NCBI RefSeq assembly: GCF_028993555.1
Contig: NZ_CP118610.1
Span: 868,001-932,000 of the forward strand
Source: Ensifer adhaerens
Lineage (GTDB): Bacteria > Pseudomonadota > Alphaproteobacteria > Rhizobiales > Rhizobiaceae
Direction of reading: 5' to 3'
DNA length: 64,000 nucleotides
Both the position numbers and the translations under genes were made by a program. A model generated the notes under the pieces. The model saw only the letters and a program-made list of their open reading frames with translations. It was not told the origin of the DNA and did not search any database. Every line of letters starts with the position of its first letter. The first letter of the stretch is position 1. Of this stretch, positions 8,161-16,544 are shown piece by piece.

Positions 8161-9252
8161 ATGACCATGCTGAAATTGCTACGTTCCCCAACGACCATCA
8201 TTGTACTTCTCGCCGGCATCGCCGGCTTGACCCTCGTGCTCTATGCCTGGCGGCTGCCACCGTTTCACAGCTCCGTGGAGATGACGGAGAATGCCTATGT
8301 GCGCGGCTACGTCACGATCATGAGCCCGCAGCTTTCGGGCTACGTCGCCGATGTTCCCGTGCACGACTACGAGACGGTCAAGGCCGGGCAGCTGCTGGTG
8401 AAGATCGACGACCGCATCTATGCGCAGAAGCTGGCGCAGGCCGAAGCGACGCTTGCCGGACAGAAGGCGGCGCTCGCCAACTCCTATCAGCAGGAACTGT
8501 CGGCCAAGGCCGGCATCGCCGCCAGCCAGGCACAGCTCGACAGTGCGAAGGCGGCCTTCAATCGTGCGCGCGCCACCTGGGATCGCATTCGCCCGCTCGC
8601 CGAAAAGGGCGTGTCGACGCGCAGCGATGCCGATCAGGCGCGTGCCGGCTTCGAACAGGCCGATGCGGCTGTGAGCCAGGCGGAGGCCGGGCTGGACGTG
8701 TCGAAGCAGGCATTGGCGACCACGCTTGGCGCGCGAGCCGGATTGGAAGCGGCCGTGACCGGGGCCGAGGCGGCCGTCGAACTGGCGCGCATCGATCTCG
8801 AAAACACCCGCATTGTCGCGCCGCGTGACGGCAGGCTGGGTGAGATCGGCGCGCGGACCGGTCAATATGTGACGGCGGGATCGCAACTGCTTGCGCTGGT
8901 GCCGAACGACGTGTGGGTCGTCGCCAATTTCAAGGAGACCCAACTCGACGGCATGAAGGCCGGTCAGCCCGTCATCATCGCGGTTGACGCGCTGCAGAAG
9001 AGCGAGCTCACGGGGCATATCGAGCGCTTCTCGCCGGCAGCCGGTTCGGAATTCAGCGTGATCCGCGCTGACAATGCCACCGGCAACTTCACCAAGGTGG
9101 CCCAGCGTGTCGGCGTGCGGATCGTGGTCGATCCCGGTCAGCCGCTGGCCGAAATGCTCTCGCCCGGCCTCTCGGTCGTCGTGCACGTCGATAAGGACGC
9201 GCCGGCACGGACTGCAGCGGATCAGGCCGTGCCCGTCGCTGCGCATGGGTAA
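8161..9252 (+). CDS. HlyD/EmrA family membrane fusion protein
   Basis: A periplasmic adaptor of about 363 aa that links the MFS pump to an outer-membrane channel. An N-terminal helix (TIIVLLAGIAGLTLVLYAW) anchors it. It is followed by the split biotinyl-lipoyl motif (MSPQLSGYVADVPVHDYETV and the returning NTRIVAPRDGRLGEIGARTG) around a long alanine-rich coiled coil of about residues 90-200, then the beta-barrel domain. The start could be the ATG at 8161 or 8167; the TTG at 8158 is less likely. It is last in the marR-MFS-HlyD operon and is followed by a strong bidirectional terminator. Confidence 0.92.
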   Translation: MTMLKLLRSPTTIIVLLAGIAGLTLVLYAWRLPPFHSSVEMTENAYVRGYVTIMSPQLSGYVADVPVHDYETVKAGQLLVKIDDRIYAQKLAQAEATLAGQKAALANSYQQELSAKAGIAASQAQLDSAKAAFNRARATWDRIRPLAEKGVSTRSDADQARAGFEQADAAVSQAEAGLDVSKQALATTLGARAGLEAAVTGAEAAVELARIDLENTRIVAPRDGRLGEIGARTGQYVTAGSQLLALVPNDVWVVANFKETQLDGMKAGQPVIIAVDALQKSELTGHIERFSPAAGSEFSVIRADNATGNFTKVAQRVGVRIVVDPGQPLAEMLSPGLSVVVHVDKDAPARTAADQAVPVAAHG

Positions 9253-9302
9253 TCTGCCGCCTCGCGTCTTGCGATCTTAGTTCTACCCCTCGGGTCAACA
9301 AA

Positions 9303-9329
9303 AAAGCCCGGATCGATGATCCGGGCTTT
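9303..9329. terminator. Bidirectional rho-independent terminator
   Basis: AAAGCCCGGAT (9303-9313), 5-nt loop, ATCCGGGCTTT (9319-9329), with an A run on the left side. It is placed between the convergent HlyD gene and rplI and serves both. Confidence 0.85.
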
Positions 9330-9353
9330 CGTATTTGGAATGGCCGCTAAGGC

Positions 9354-9929
9354 TTATTCTTCTTCGCCTTCGAATTCGGCTTCCGGGTTGAAGAAGTCTT
9401 CCGGCTTCAGAGCGTCTTCGTCAACGCCGTAGATGGCGTCGGCCGAGGTCAGGCTTTCGCCCTTGGCCTGGCGCTCGGCTTCTTCGGCCGAACGGGCAAC
9501 GTTGACTTCAACCGAGATCTCGACTTCCGAGTGCAGGTGCAGCGTGACGCTGTGCAGGCCGATCGACTTGATCGGGTGGTTGAGGTCAACCTGGTTGCGG
9601 CCGACGTTGAAGCCTTCGGCAGCGAGCACTTCGATGATGTCGCGAGCAGCGACCGAACCGTAGAGCTGGCCGGTTTCACCAGCCGAACGGACGATGATGA
9701 AGGACTTGCCGTCGAGCTTTTCGGCAACCTGCTGGGCTTCCGACTTGCGCTCGAGGTTGCGGGCTTCGAGCGTGGAACGCTCGGCTTCGAAACGGGCCTT
9801 GTTGGCAGCATTGGCGCGCAGCGCCTTGCCGAGCGGCAGCAGGTAGTTACGGGCGAAGCCGTCGCGAACCTTTACGGTGTCGCCCATCTGGCCGAGCTTG
9901 GCGATGCGTTCGAGAAGAATGACGTCCAT
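9354..9929 (-). CDS. rplI: 50S ribosomal protein L9
   Basis: L9 binds 23S rRNA with its N-terminal domain. The N-terminus [30 protein letters not shown] is the family signature (split here as [14 protein letters not shown] and [14 protein letters not shown]). At 191 aa it is longer than the about 150 aa enterobacterial protein because of an acidic C-terminal tail (AEFEGEEE), as is usual in Rhizobiales. It is the last gene of the rpsF-rpsR-DUF2232-rplI operon and ends at the hairpin at 9303-9329. Confidence 0.98.
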   Translation of the reverse strand: MDVILLERIAKLGQMGDTVKVRDGFARNYLLPLGKALRANAANKARFEAERSTLEARNLERKSEAQQVAEKLDGKSFIIVRSAGETGQLYGSVAARDIIEVLAAEGFNVGRNQVDLNHPIKSIGLHSVTLHLHSEVEISVEVNVARSAEEAERQAKGESLTSADAIYGVDEDALKPEDFFNPEAEFEGEEE

Positions 9930-9961
9930 GTTGGTTTCCTTTCAGTGTTCCAGTTCGTTGG

Positions 9962-10915
9962 TCAGTTTTTTCCAACCGGCGTGACCGCGATGGTGCGTCG
10001 CGTATCGATCAGGCCGGACAGGAGGAAGAAGAATGCCGGGATCGTGAACACGAACACCGACAGGTACGCGATCCACAGCACGGGAAGCCGCCAGGACTTG
10101 CCGCGCGTGCGGAAATGGAAGGAGGCGAAGCCGGCGAGCAGAAAGCCCGCGCCGAAGGTTCCGCAGATCAGCGCGCCGATCGTTGCCGGTGCGCCACCGA
10201 GGAAGGTCATGACCAGGCCGCCGAGGAAGATGAAGATCGCGTTGCGGTGCATGCGCAGCGTCGAAGGGATATCCTCGCGCGGACGCAACGACCGGCCCGA
10301 CATCTGCACGATGCGGGTAGCGACATAATAGGCGGTAAAGAGCATCAGCACCCAGATTGCGCCCTGGACGAGGGGCAAGGCGAGCGTGAAGAGCGACTTG
10401 ATCTGGGCAATGGCCGCCACGTCCGGATTGTAACCCGGATCTTGTGCCTTCACCGCCTGGATGACGATATCGACCATACGGTCGGAGATATCGGCACCAT
10501 AGCCGACGATGAGGCCGACGATGATCATGCCGATGGTCACGAGACCGGCAAGGTGACTGAGAATATCGGAGAGCGGATACCAGGCGAGCGCTTCATCCGG
10601 ACCACCGAGTTCGGAAGCCGGACGGGCGAGATTGGCGAGGTGGCTGAGCCAGCCGGCCGGGATCAGCGTAACGACGAGGATCAGCAGCGCGAAATAGGGC
10701 GACACGAGCGCGGCGGCGGTGGCGCCTGCGGCAACGATTGCGGTGATCGCCGCTGCATTGCCCCAGCCAAGACCGGCAATGAGGATCGGGAGCGCGGAGG
10801 CAGCATAAAGGACGATGGCAAGAGACGACTGCGTGTTCGCGCCCATCGACAAGAGGGCGGCGGTAAAGCCGGCGAGAACGCCGGTCAGCAGCGATGTCCT
10901 GTTCACATTCGTCAC
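9962..10915 (-). CDS. DUF2232 family membrane protein
   Basis: A polytopic membrane protein of 317 aa with about eight hydrophobic helices, matching the DUF2232 type commonly found in this ribosomal operon in alphaproteobacteria. No function is known to me. I chose the GTG at 10915 (peptide VTNVNRTSLL), preceded by AGGAC at good spacing; the open frame continues to 11062, but that extension is arginine-rich and unlike the rest. The position between rpsR and rplI suggests co-expression with ribosome synthesis. Confidence 0.82.
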   Translation of the reverse strand: MTNVNRTSLLTGVLAGFTAALLSMGANTQSSLAIVLYAASALPILIAGLGWGNAAAITAIVAAGATAAALVSPYFALLILVVTLIPAGWLSHLANLARPASELGGPDEALAWYPLSDILSHLAGLVTIGMIIVGLIVGYGADISDRMVDIVIQAVKAQDPGYNPDVAAIAQIKSLFTLALPLVQGAIWVLMLFTAYYVATRIVQMSGRSLRPREDIPSTLRMHRNAIFIFLGGLVMTFLGGAPATIGALICGTFGAGFLLAGFASFHFRTRGKSWRLPVLWIAYLSVFVFTIPAFFFLLSGLIDTRRTIAVTPVGKN

Positions 10916-11107
10916 GTTCGCTGTCCTGCTTCGTGCAGTTAGGGGATGGCAAAGCCCGGCCCCAGCATGGGATTTTGGTGCGTTCACACCAGTTCCGATC
11001 CGCGCCCACCGCGGAAGGGAGAGAAAGAGGCGCTCACCGAACGGGAGCGCCTCTCCCTTCAAGTCGGTTTCCGTCGAGTCAGATGACCAACGGACCGTCA
11101 GTCGTTC

Positions 11108-11356
11108 TTAGGAAACGACGTAGGGCAGCAGGCCGAGGAAGCGTGCACGCTTGATCGCCTGGGCGAGTTCGCGCTGCTTCTTCTGGGAAACGGCCGTGAT
11201 GCGGGAAGGAACGATCTTGCCGCGCTCGGAAATGTAGCGCTGCAGCAGACGGATGTCCTTGTAGTCGATCCGCGGAGCGTTTGCACCCGAGAAGGGGCAG
11301 GTCTTGCGGCGACGGTGGAACGGGCGACGAACCGGAGCGGAAGAAACTTCAGCCAT
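11108..11356 (-). CDS. rpsR: 30S ribosomal protein S18
   Basis: An 82 aa S18 protein that pairs with S6 on the 30S platform. The family core [20 protein letters not shown] is visible after a basic N-terminus, followed by [17 protein letters not shown]. It lies 26 bp downstream of rpsF on the same strand. Confidence 0.98.
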   Translation of the reverse strand: MAEVSSAPVRRPFHRRRKTCPFSGANAPRIDYKDIRLLQRYISERGKIVPSRITAVSQKKQRELAQAIKRARFLGLLPYVVS

Positions 11357-11382
11357 TGTCTTTATCTCCTAAAGCTTCTTGA

Positions 11383-11829
11383 TTACGCGCGGTCTTCGCG
11401 CGGACGGCGCGGGCGATCTTCGCGGTCGCCACGGTCCGGACGCGGACCACGGTCGCCGAAGCTACGCTCCGGACGGTCGCCATCGCGGCGCGGACGGTCG
11501 TCGCGGTCGCGCTTCTGCATCATGGCAGACGGGCCTTCCTCGTGCTTCTCGACGGCGATCGTCATGTAGCGCAGGACGTCTTCGTTGATACGCATCTGAC
11601 GCTCGATTTCGTGAACAGCCGCTGCCGGAGCGTCGATGTCCATGAGAACGTAGTGAGCCTTGCGGTTCTTCTTGATGCGGTAGGTGAGGGACTTCAGGCC
11701 CCAGTTCTCGACGCGACCGACCTTGCCGCCGTTTGCTTCGAGCACGCCCTTGTACTGCTCGACGAGACCGTCGACCTGCTGCGGCGTGATGTCCTGGCGG
11801 GCCAGGAATACGTGTTCATAAAGAGCCAT
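11383..11829 (-). CDS. rpsF: 30S ribosomal protein S6 with arginine/aspartate-rich tail
   Basis: S6 binds S18 in the 30S subunit. The N-terminus [20 protein letters not shown] and the stretch [20 protein letters not shown] are diagnostic. The 148 aa protein ends in about 45 low-complexity residues made of repeated Arg-Asp-Pro units (such as [18 protein letters not shown]), encoded by GGACGG/CGCGGT-type repeats. Rhizobial S6 proteins often have such tails. First gene of the operon; a promoter candidate lies about 220 bp upstream. Confidence 0.98.
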   Translation of the reverse strand: MALYEHVFLARQDITPQQVDGLVEQYKGVLEANGGKVGRVENWGLKSLTYRIKKNRKAHYVLMDIDAPAAAVHEIERQMRINEDVLRYMTIAVEKHEEGPSAMMQKRDRDDRPRRDGDRPERSFGDRGPRPDRGDREDRPRRPREDRA

Positions 11830-12052
11830 TGTGGCTTGCCTTTCTTGCGTTAATCAGCCCGGACCTCGGCGGCTAAGCCTCAACGACTGTTCTTAGTGGC
11901 TGAAAGACAGCCGGCAAGAAAGTGTTGTATCGAGACGGTCGAGAGCGGAGACACGGGAGGCCGGAAAGACTTGCAATCCTAACGGCTCCCCTCGAGGAAG
12001 CCGGCCCTCCGTTCAGCCACCAGCCAGAAGACCGGGCATTTCGAACAGCGCG

Positions 12053-12081
12053 CTTATACGCATTTTTCGCCGGAAGGCAAG
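12053..12081 (-). promoter_or_regulatory. Candidate sigma70 promoter of the rpsF operon
   Basis: On the minus strand, CTTGCC (12076-12081), 17-nt spacer, TATAAG (12053-12058), close to the rhizobial consensus CTTGAC-N17-CTATAT. It implies a leader of about 215 nt before rpsF, long enough for an S6:S18-responsive mRNA structure, which I could not confirm. Confidence 0.5.
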
Positions 12082-12103
12082 GCTTGGCGTGTCTTTTAGA
12101 TAT

Positions 12104-12616
12104 CTAGGCCCGTTCCCTGGTCCTTTTCCACTTGCGCAGACGGCCTGAGGCGTTGGCGTAGGGAGAGGACGTATTGAACTGAATCATTCGGCCAAGCGTC
12201 CACTTGCCGTACCACGGTTTCCCGTAGAGCGCGTGATCGTCCCGGACCTTGATCAGCGCTTCCAGCATTTCCCTGCTGCTTCTCAGGCGGGTGAGGAGCT
12301 CCTTGGGCGAGAGAGCCCGGTAGTCGGCATAGAACTTCTGGGCGAGCCTGCCGAGCTCGTTCCATTTAAATCCGGTCTCGGGGAAATCGACCGGCTCGCC
12401 GCGCTGGTCTCGGTCGATCCACTTGATGACGAGTTCGCCCCAGCCGATGAGGTAGGCGACGAGATCGCCGACGCTCATCGTGGTGCCCTTGGCGTGCCCT
12501 TCAAGCGAAGGCTCGCGAAATTGGTCACCTGAGACCTGGTCCAGTTCGCGCATCAGCTTGGCGAACTGGACGTCGATCGCCTTGAGCAACTCCGCTTTTG
12601 TCTGGGGCACGGCCAT
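12104..12616 (-). CDS. ClbS/DfsB family four-helix bundle protein
   Basis: A 170 aa soluble protein of the DfsB/DUF1706 type in the DinB-like fold superfamily. The recognisable stretches are MSVGDLVAYLIGWGELVIKW in the first half and YGKPWYGKWTLGRMIQFNTSSPYANA near the C-terminus. Characterised relatives include ClbS, which protects against colibactin; this paralog's substrate is unknown. It sits 19 bp downstream of the aldo/keto reductase gene on the same strand, so the two may be co-transcribed. Confidence 0.82.
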   Translation of the reverse strand: MAVPQTKAELLKAIDVQFAKLMRELDQVSGDQFREPSLEGHAKGTTMSVGDLVAYLIGWGELVIKWIDRDQRGEPVDFPETGFKWNELGRLAQKFYADYRALSPKELLTRLRSSREMLEALIKVRDDHALYGKPWYGKWTLGRMIQFNTSSPYANASGRLRKWKRTRERA

Positions 12617-12635
12617 CGGCGATCGATTCTCGCCC

Positions 12636-13679
12636 TTAGATCGGCATGGGGTAGAGACGGTGCAGCCGCCGAATGCCGTTCACGACATCCTGCGACAGGG
12701 TGAGGTCCGCAGCGCCAAGATTGGTCTTCAGCTGTTCCATCGAGGTCGCGCCGATGATGACGGACGCCATGAACGGGCGCGTCAGGCAGAAGGCGATTGC
12801 CATCTGGGCAGGATCGAGGCCGTGCTCGCGGGCCAGCTGGACATAACCGGCGACGGCCGGCTCCTGGTGCGGCGTGAAGCGTCCGCCGAGGTCACCGTTG
12901 ATCGAAAGACGGGAGCCTGTCGGCTTGGCGCCATTCAGGTACTTGCCGGTGAGCAGCCCGGCTGCGAGCGGCGAGTAGGCGAGCAGACCCACATCCTCGT
13001 GATGGGACAGTTCGGAAAGGTCGAGATCATAGGCGCGATAAAGAAGATTGTATTCGTTCTGAACCGAGGCGACCCGCGGCAGGCCGTGACGTTCAGCCAT
13101 GTCGATGAACTTCATCGTCCCCCAGGCCGTTTCGTTGGAAAGGCCGATGGCGCGCACCTTGCCGGCCTTCACGAGGTCGCCGAGCTTGTCGAGGATCGCC
13201 CTGAGATCGCCGGCGACATGCGTCTTGTCCTGCTTGGCGGGATCGTAGGACCAGGCATTGCGGAAATGGTAGTGGCCGCGGTTCGGCCAATGGATCTGGT
13301 AGAGGTCGACATAGTCGGTCTTCAAGCGCTGAAGGCTGGCGTCGATCGCCTGGTCGATGCCCTCAGGCGTGGTCGGGCTGCCATTGCGAATATAGGGGCG
13401 GCCGGGGCCGGCGACCTTGGTCGCAAGTACAACGTCATCGCGGCGGCCGCGCCTTGCCAGCCACTCGCCGATGAAACGCTCGGTGTCGCCATAGGTCTCG
13501 GGCGAAAGCGGCGTCGTCGGGTAGAGTTCTGCCGTATCGATGAAGTTCACGCCCTTGCCGAAGGCGTGGTCCAGCTGTTCATGCGCTTCGGCGATGGAAT
13601 TCTGCGAGCCCCAGGTCATGGTGCCAAGGCAGATTTCCGAGACGGTGATGCCGGTGCGGCCAAGCGTGTTGTAACGCAT
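12636..13679 (-). CDS. Aldo/keto reductase (Tas-like)
   Basis: An NADPH-dependent oxidoreductase of 347 aa with a TIM-barrel fold. MRYNTLGRTGITVSEICLGT, the catalytic-tyrosine region GVNFIDTAELYP (Asp and Tyr), and LQRLKTDYVDLYQIHWPNRG (catalytic His) are typical. The internal PTTPLSPETYGDTERFIGEW segment matches the Tas/YghZ subgroup. The cofactor-binding end is IIGATSMEQLKTNLGA. Substrate unknown. It is followed by the DfsB-like gene and diverges from fabD. Confidence 0.93.
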   Translation of the reverse strand: MRYNTLGRTGITVSEICLGTMTWGSQNSIAEAHEQLDHAFGKGVNFIDTAELYPTTPLSPETYGDTERFIGEWLARRGRRDDVVLATKVAGPGRPYIRNGSPTTPEGIDQAIDASLQRLKTDYVDLYQIHWPNRGHYHFRNAWSYDPAKQDKTHVAGDLRAILDKLGDLVKAGKVRAIGLSNETAWGTMKFIDMAERHGLPRVASVQNEYNLLYRAYDLDLSELSHHEDVGLLAYSPLAAGLLTGKYLNGAKPTGSRLSINGDLGGRFTPHQEPAVAGYVQLAREHGLDPAQMAIAFCLTRPFMASVIIGATSMEQLKTNLGAADLTLSQDVVNGIRRLHRLYPMPI

Positions 13680-13920
13680 TGAATGGGGATCCTTGTGAAA
13701 GACGTGCGTCGGCCCCGTGGGACAAGGGGTGCGTGCGCCGGAAATGGAGTGATAGCCTCGGCCCTTGGGAGTGTCTAAGGCAGGTCGGCTTCGGGCGGCA
13801 AACTTACGCCTTGATTGGTGAAGATCAAGGGCAAAAGGCGGCTGTGGCCCGGTTCGGCGGGCCTTGCGCGCTTGACTCGCCGTTCAGGAATGTGAATGGA
13901 GAGGAAACCGGAGCGGGGTA

Positions 13921-13960
13921 AAGAAAAGCGTATGCGGTTATCCGCCCGCATCCCGCTCTA
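13921..13960 (-). repeat. Dispersed intergenic palindromic repeat, copy 2
   Basis: Read on the minus strand, this starts TAGAGCGGGATGCGGGCGG and continues with AACCGCATACGCTTTTC. The words GAGCGGG, AACCGCATAC and TTTTC recur in the same order in the hairpin at 4096-4135. Internal complementary words ATGCGG (13932-13937) and CCGCAT (13946-13951) can pair. It resembles intergenic palindromes known to be scattered through rhizobial chromosomes; the family name was not verified. Confidence 0.55.
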
Positions 13961-13973
13961 ACTCATAAGAACC

Positions 13974-14018
13974 GATCACTATGATTTTGTGTCGATTCGA
14001 CCCAAAATCATAGTGATC
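13974..14018 (+). repeat. 45-nt near-perfect hairpin just upstream of fabD
   Basis: Outer arms of 16 bp (13974-13989 and 14003-14018, starting GATCACTATG) continue, after one T/C mismatch, into GTCG/CGAC around a 3-nt loop. It ends 18 nt before the fabD start and lies in its leader or promoter. The upstream gene points away, so it is not that gene's terminator. It could be a regulatory hairpin, an operator or a repeat element. Confidence 0.7.
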
Positions 14019-14036
14019 TAGGGAAGGGACGATCCC

Positions 14037-14981
14037 ATGAGCATTGCATTCACGTTTCCGGGCCAGGGCAGCCAGGCTGTCGGCATGGGCAAGGATCTGG
14101 CGGACGCCTTTCCGGAAGCCGCTGCCGTCTTCGCCGAGGTCGACGACGCGCTTGGCGAAAAGCTGTCCGAAATCATGTGGAACGGCCCCGAGGAAACGCT
14201 GACGCTGACCGCGAACGCGCAGCCCGCGCTGATGGCCGTATCGATGGCCGTCATCCGGGTGCTCGAAGCCAAGGGCCTCGACATCAAGTCCAAGGTCTCC
14301 TTCGTTGCCGGCCATTCACTCGGCGAATACTCGGCGCTCTGTGCTGCCGGCACCTTCTCGATCGCCGACACGGCGCGTCTCCTGCGCATCCGCGGCAACG
14401 CGATGCAAGCAGCCGTGCCGGTCGGGAAGGGTGCGATGGCCGCGATCATCGGCCTGGAGCATGCCGATGTCGAAGTCGTTTGCCGCGAAGCCTCGGCGCT
14501 CGGCGCCTGCCAGATTGCCAACGACAATGGCGGCGGCCAGCTTGTGATTTCCGGCGAGAAGGCGGCTGTCGAAAAGGCGGCAGCTCTCGCGTCCGAAAAG
14601 GGCGCCAAGCGCGCCCTGATGCTCCCGGTCTCCGCTCCCTTCCATTCGAGCCTGATGGCACCGGCCGCCGACGCGATGCGCGAGGCGCTGGCCAAAGTCG
14701 AGAAGCACAATCCCGTCGTGCCCGTGATCGCCAACGTGCTCGCCGCACCGGTCAGCGATGCGAATGAGATCGCCCGCCTGCTGGTCGAGCAGGTGACCGG
14801 CCAGGTCCGCTGGCGCGAGACGGTCGAATGGTTTGCCGCCAACAATGTCACGACGCTTTATGAACTCGGTTCCGGCAAGGTCCTGACCGGGCTTGCCCGC
14901 CGGATCGACAAGACCGTCAACGGTATTGCCGTCAATACGCCTGCCGATATCGACACGGCACTTGCGGCACTGCTCGCGTAA
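14037..14981 (+). CDS. fabD: Malonyl-CoA:ACP transacylase
   Basis: Transfers malonyl groups from CoA to acyl carrier protein for fatty acid elongation. The 314 aa protein has the N-terminal FTFPGQGSQAVGMGKDLA motif, the nucleophile Ser94 in GHSLGEYSAL, and the second catalytic histidine in SAPFHSSLMAPA. The start ATG at 14037 follows AGGGAAGGGAC. It heads the fabD-fabG-acpP-fabF cluster, with 39 bp to fabG. Confidence 0.98.
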   Translation: MSIAFTFPGQGSQAVGMGKDLADAFPEAAAVFAEVDDALGEKLSEIMWNGPEETLTLTANAQPALMAVSMAVIRVLEAKGLDIKSKVSFVAGHSLGEYSALCAAGTFSIADTARLLRIRGNAMQAAVPVGKGAMAAIIGLEHADVEVVCREASALGACQIANDNGGGQLVISGEKAAVEKAAALASEKGAKRALMLPVSAPFHSSLMAPAADAMREALAKVEKHNPVVPVIANVLAAPVSDANEIARLLVEQVTGQVRWRETVEWFAANNVTTLYELGSGKVLTGLARRIDKTVNGIAVNTPADIDTALAALLA

Positions 14982-15020
14982 GCCGTCGAACAAGCGCACC
15001 AGTTATAAGGAATCAATCAG

Positions 15021-15758
15021 ATGTTCGATCTTTCCGGCCGTAAGGCTCTCGTCACCGGCGCATCCGGTGGTATTGGTGAAGAAATCGCCCGCATGCTGCA
15101 CGCGCAGGGCGCGACCGTCGGCCTGCACGGCACGCGCGTCGAAAAGCTGGAAGCGCTCGCCAATGAACTCGGCGATCGCGTGCACCTCTTCCCGGCGAAC
15201 CTTTCCGACCGTGCCGAAGTCAAGGCGCTTGGCGAAAAGGCCGAGGCCGAGCTCGGCGGCGTCGATATTCTCGTCAACAACGCCGGCATCACCAAGGACG
15301 GCCTCTTCGTGCGCATGAGCGACGAGGACTGGGATGCCGTTCTCGAAGTGAACCTGACCGCCGTCTTCCGCCTGACGCGCGAGCTGACCCACCCGATGAT
15401 GCGCCGCCGTTTCGGCCGCATCGTCAACATCACCTCGATCGTCGGCGTCACCGGCAATCCCGGCCAGGCCAACTACTGTGCCTCCAAGGCCGGCATGATC
15501 GGCTTCTCCAAGTCGCTGGCCCAGGAGATCGCGACGCGCAACGTCACCGTCAACTGCGTCGCACCGGGATTCATCGAGAGCGCGATGACCGGCAAGCTGA
15601 ACGACAAGCAGAAGGACGCGATCATGGGGGCGATCCCGATGAAGCGCATGGGCACCGGCGCGGAGATTGCCTCGGCCGTCGTCTATCTCGCGTCGAACGA
15701 AGCCGGCTACGTCACTGGCCAGACGATTCACGTCAATGGCGGCATGGCCATGATCTGA
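15021..15758 (+). CDS. fabG: 3-oxoacyl-ACP reductase
   Basis: NADPH-dependent reduction of 3-oxoacyl-ACP in fatty acid synthesis. A 245 aa short-chain dehydrogenase with TGASGGIGE at residues 12-20, NNAG at 86-89 and the catalytic Ser139, Tyr152, Lys156 (YCASK). The C-terminus TGQTIHVNGGMAMI is typical of FabG. AAGGAATC precedes the ATG. Its neighbours fabD, acpP and fabF support the role. Confidence 0.98.
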   Translation: MFDLSGRKALVTGASGGIGEEIARMLHAQGATVGLHGTRVEKLEALANELGDRVHLFPANLSDRAEVKALGEKAEAELGGVDILVNNAGITKDGLFVRMSDEDWDAVLEVNLTAVFRLTRELTHPMMRRRFGRIVNITSIVGVTGNPGQANYCASKAGMIGFSKSLAQEIATRNVTVNCVAPGFIESAMTGKLNDKQKDAIMGAIPMKRMGTGAEIASAVVYLASNEAGYVTGQTIHVNGGMAMI

Positions 15759-16090
15759 TCCGGCTTCCGGGATGTGTCGCCCGTCGAGATTGTGCGGCGG
15801 CTGATATTCAACGTCCCGGGAACCGCCTGCCAAATGCCTGAAATTCAATGTTGAGCAAGCGAATGTCAGGCATTTTCGGACTTTGCGACAGACTTAAACC
15901 GTGTTAATCGGGCCATGACTGTTAGCAGTCGACCGGTCCCGCCAGGTGTCCGGCAGCCTTGGCTGCCTTGGGTTTGCCGCAGTTCCGGTTGGATGGATTG
16001 CCGGTTAGGCCGTCTTGGTCTATCAGGCTTACATAAGAGTACCGGTGCCGGAATAGGCGCCCACAGAAACGAAGGTCGAGGAACTCCGAC
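15759..16090. other. Structured intergenic region between fabG and acpP
   Basis: 332 bp with several inverted repeats: a 10-bp pair AAATGCCTGA/TCAGGCATTT (15832-15841 and 15866-15875, followed by T residues, perhaps the fabG terminator), GACTG/CAGTC (15917-15930), and GGCAGCC/GGCTGCC (15952-15967). The acpP promoter candidate follows. A TTAA-N6-TTAA word at about 15895-15907 is one base short of the CtrA half-site spacing and was not called. Confidence 0.6.
15998..16026 (+). promoter_or_regulatory. Candidate sigma70 promoter of acpP
   Basis: TTGCCG (15998-16003), 17-nt spacer, TATCAG (16021-16026), about 60 nt upstream of the acpP start. Both hexamers match the consensus only partly. Confidence 0.35.
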
Positions 16091-16327
16091 ATGAGCGATA
16101 TCGCAGAACGCGTAAAGAAAATTGTTATTGATCATCTTGGCGTCGACGCCGAAAAGGTCAGCGAAGGCGCAAGCTTCATCGATGACCTCGGCGCGGACTC
16201 GCTCGACACCGTCGAACTGGTCATGGCTTTCGAAGAAGAGTTCGGCGTTGAAATCCCGGACGACGCTGCTGACTCGATCCTGACTGTCGGCGACGCCGTC
16301 AAGTTCATCGAAAAGGCTCAGGCCTAA
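16091..16327 (+). CDS. acpP: Acyl carrier protein
   Basis: A 78 aa acidic carrier of growing fatty acyl chains. The phosphopantetheine attachment serine is Ser37 in [15 protein letters not shown]. The sequence is typical of the primary fatty-acid ACP rather than the nodulation or very-long-chain paralogs. A GC-rich hairpin follows the stop by 24 nt, and fabF lies downstream in the same direction. Confidence 0.98.
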   Translation: MSDIAERVKKIVIDHLGVDAEKVSEGASFIDDLGADSLDTVELVMAFEEEFGVEIPDDAADSILTVGDAVKFIEKAQA

Positions 16328-16350
16328 TATCTGAGCGGCTACGGCCGTAG

Positions 16351-16373
16351 ACGGGCCGCCTAAAGCGGCCCGT
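16351..16373 (+). terminator. Terminator or attenuator after acpP
   Basis: ACGGGCCGC (16351-16359), loop CTAAA, GCGGCCCGT (16365-16373), then TTC. The short T run suggests partial termination, which would let acpP be made in excess of fabF. Confidence 0.65.
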
Positions 16374-16544
16374 TTCAGCCCAGGGAAGTGGGCTGTCCCG
16401 CGAGCGCGGGTTTCGATCAGCAAGCGTTTTCCGCTGTTCCCTCTGATCGTGAATTTAGAACCTTAAAATGGATGCCCGGATCGGGTTCGTTGCACGTGAT
16501 CCGATCCGGCTCTGAAACTGAAAGATCAGGGTGGGTCGCGGACT

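Larger units (their letters stand above)
13680..14036. other. Intergenic region between the aldo/keto reductase and fabD
   Basis: 357 bp between divergent genes. The right half contains two palindromic elements (13921-13960 and 13974-14018), listed separately. A CTTGAC at 13871 could be a fabD -35 element, but no good -10 follows at the usual distance. No credible coding sequence seen. Confidence 0.6.

Noticed and set aside
15895..15907. TTAA-N6-TTAA near acpP
   Set aside because: One nucleotide short of the CtrA spacing and no other support.
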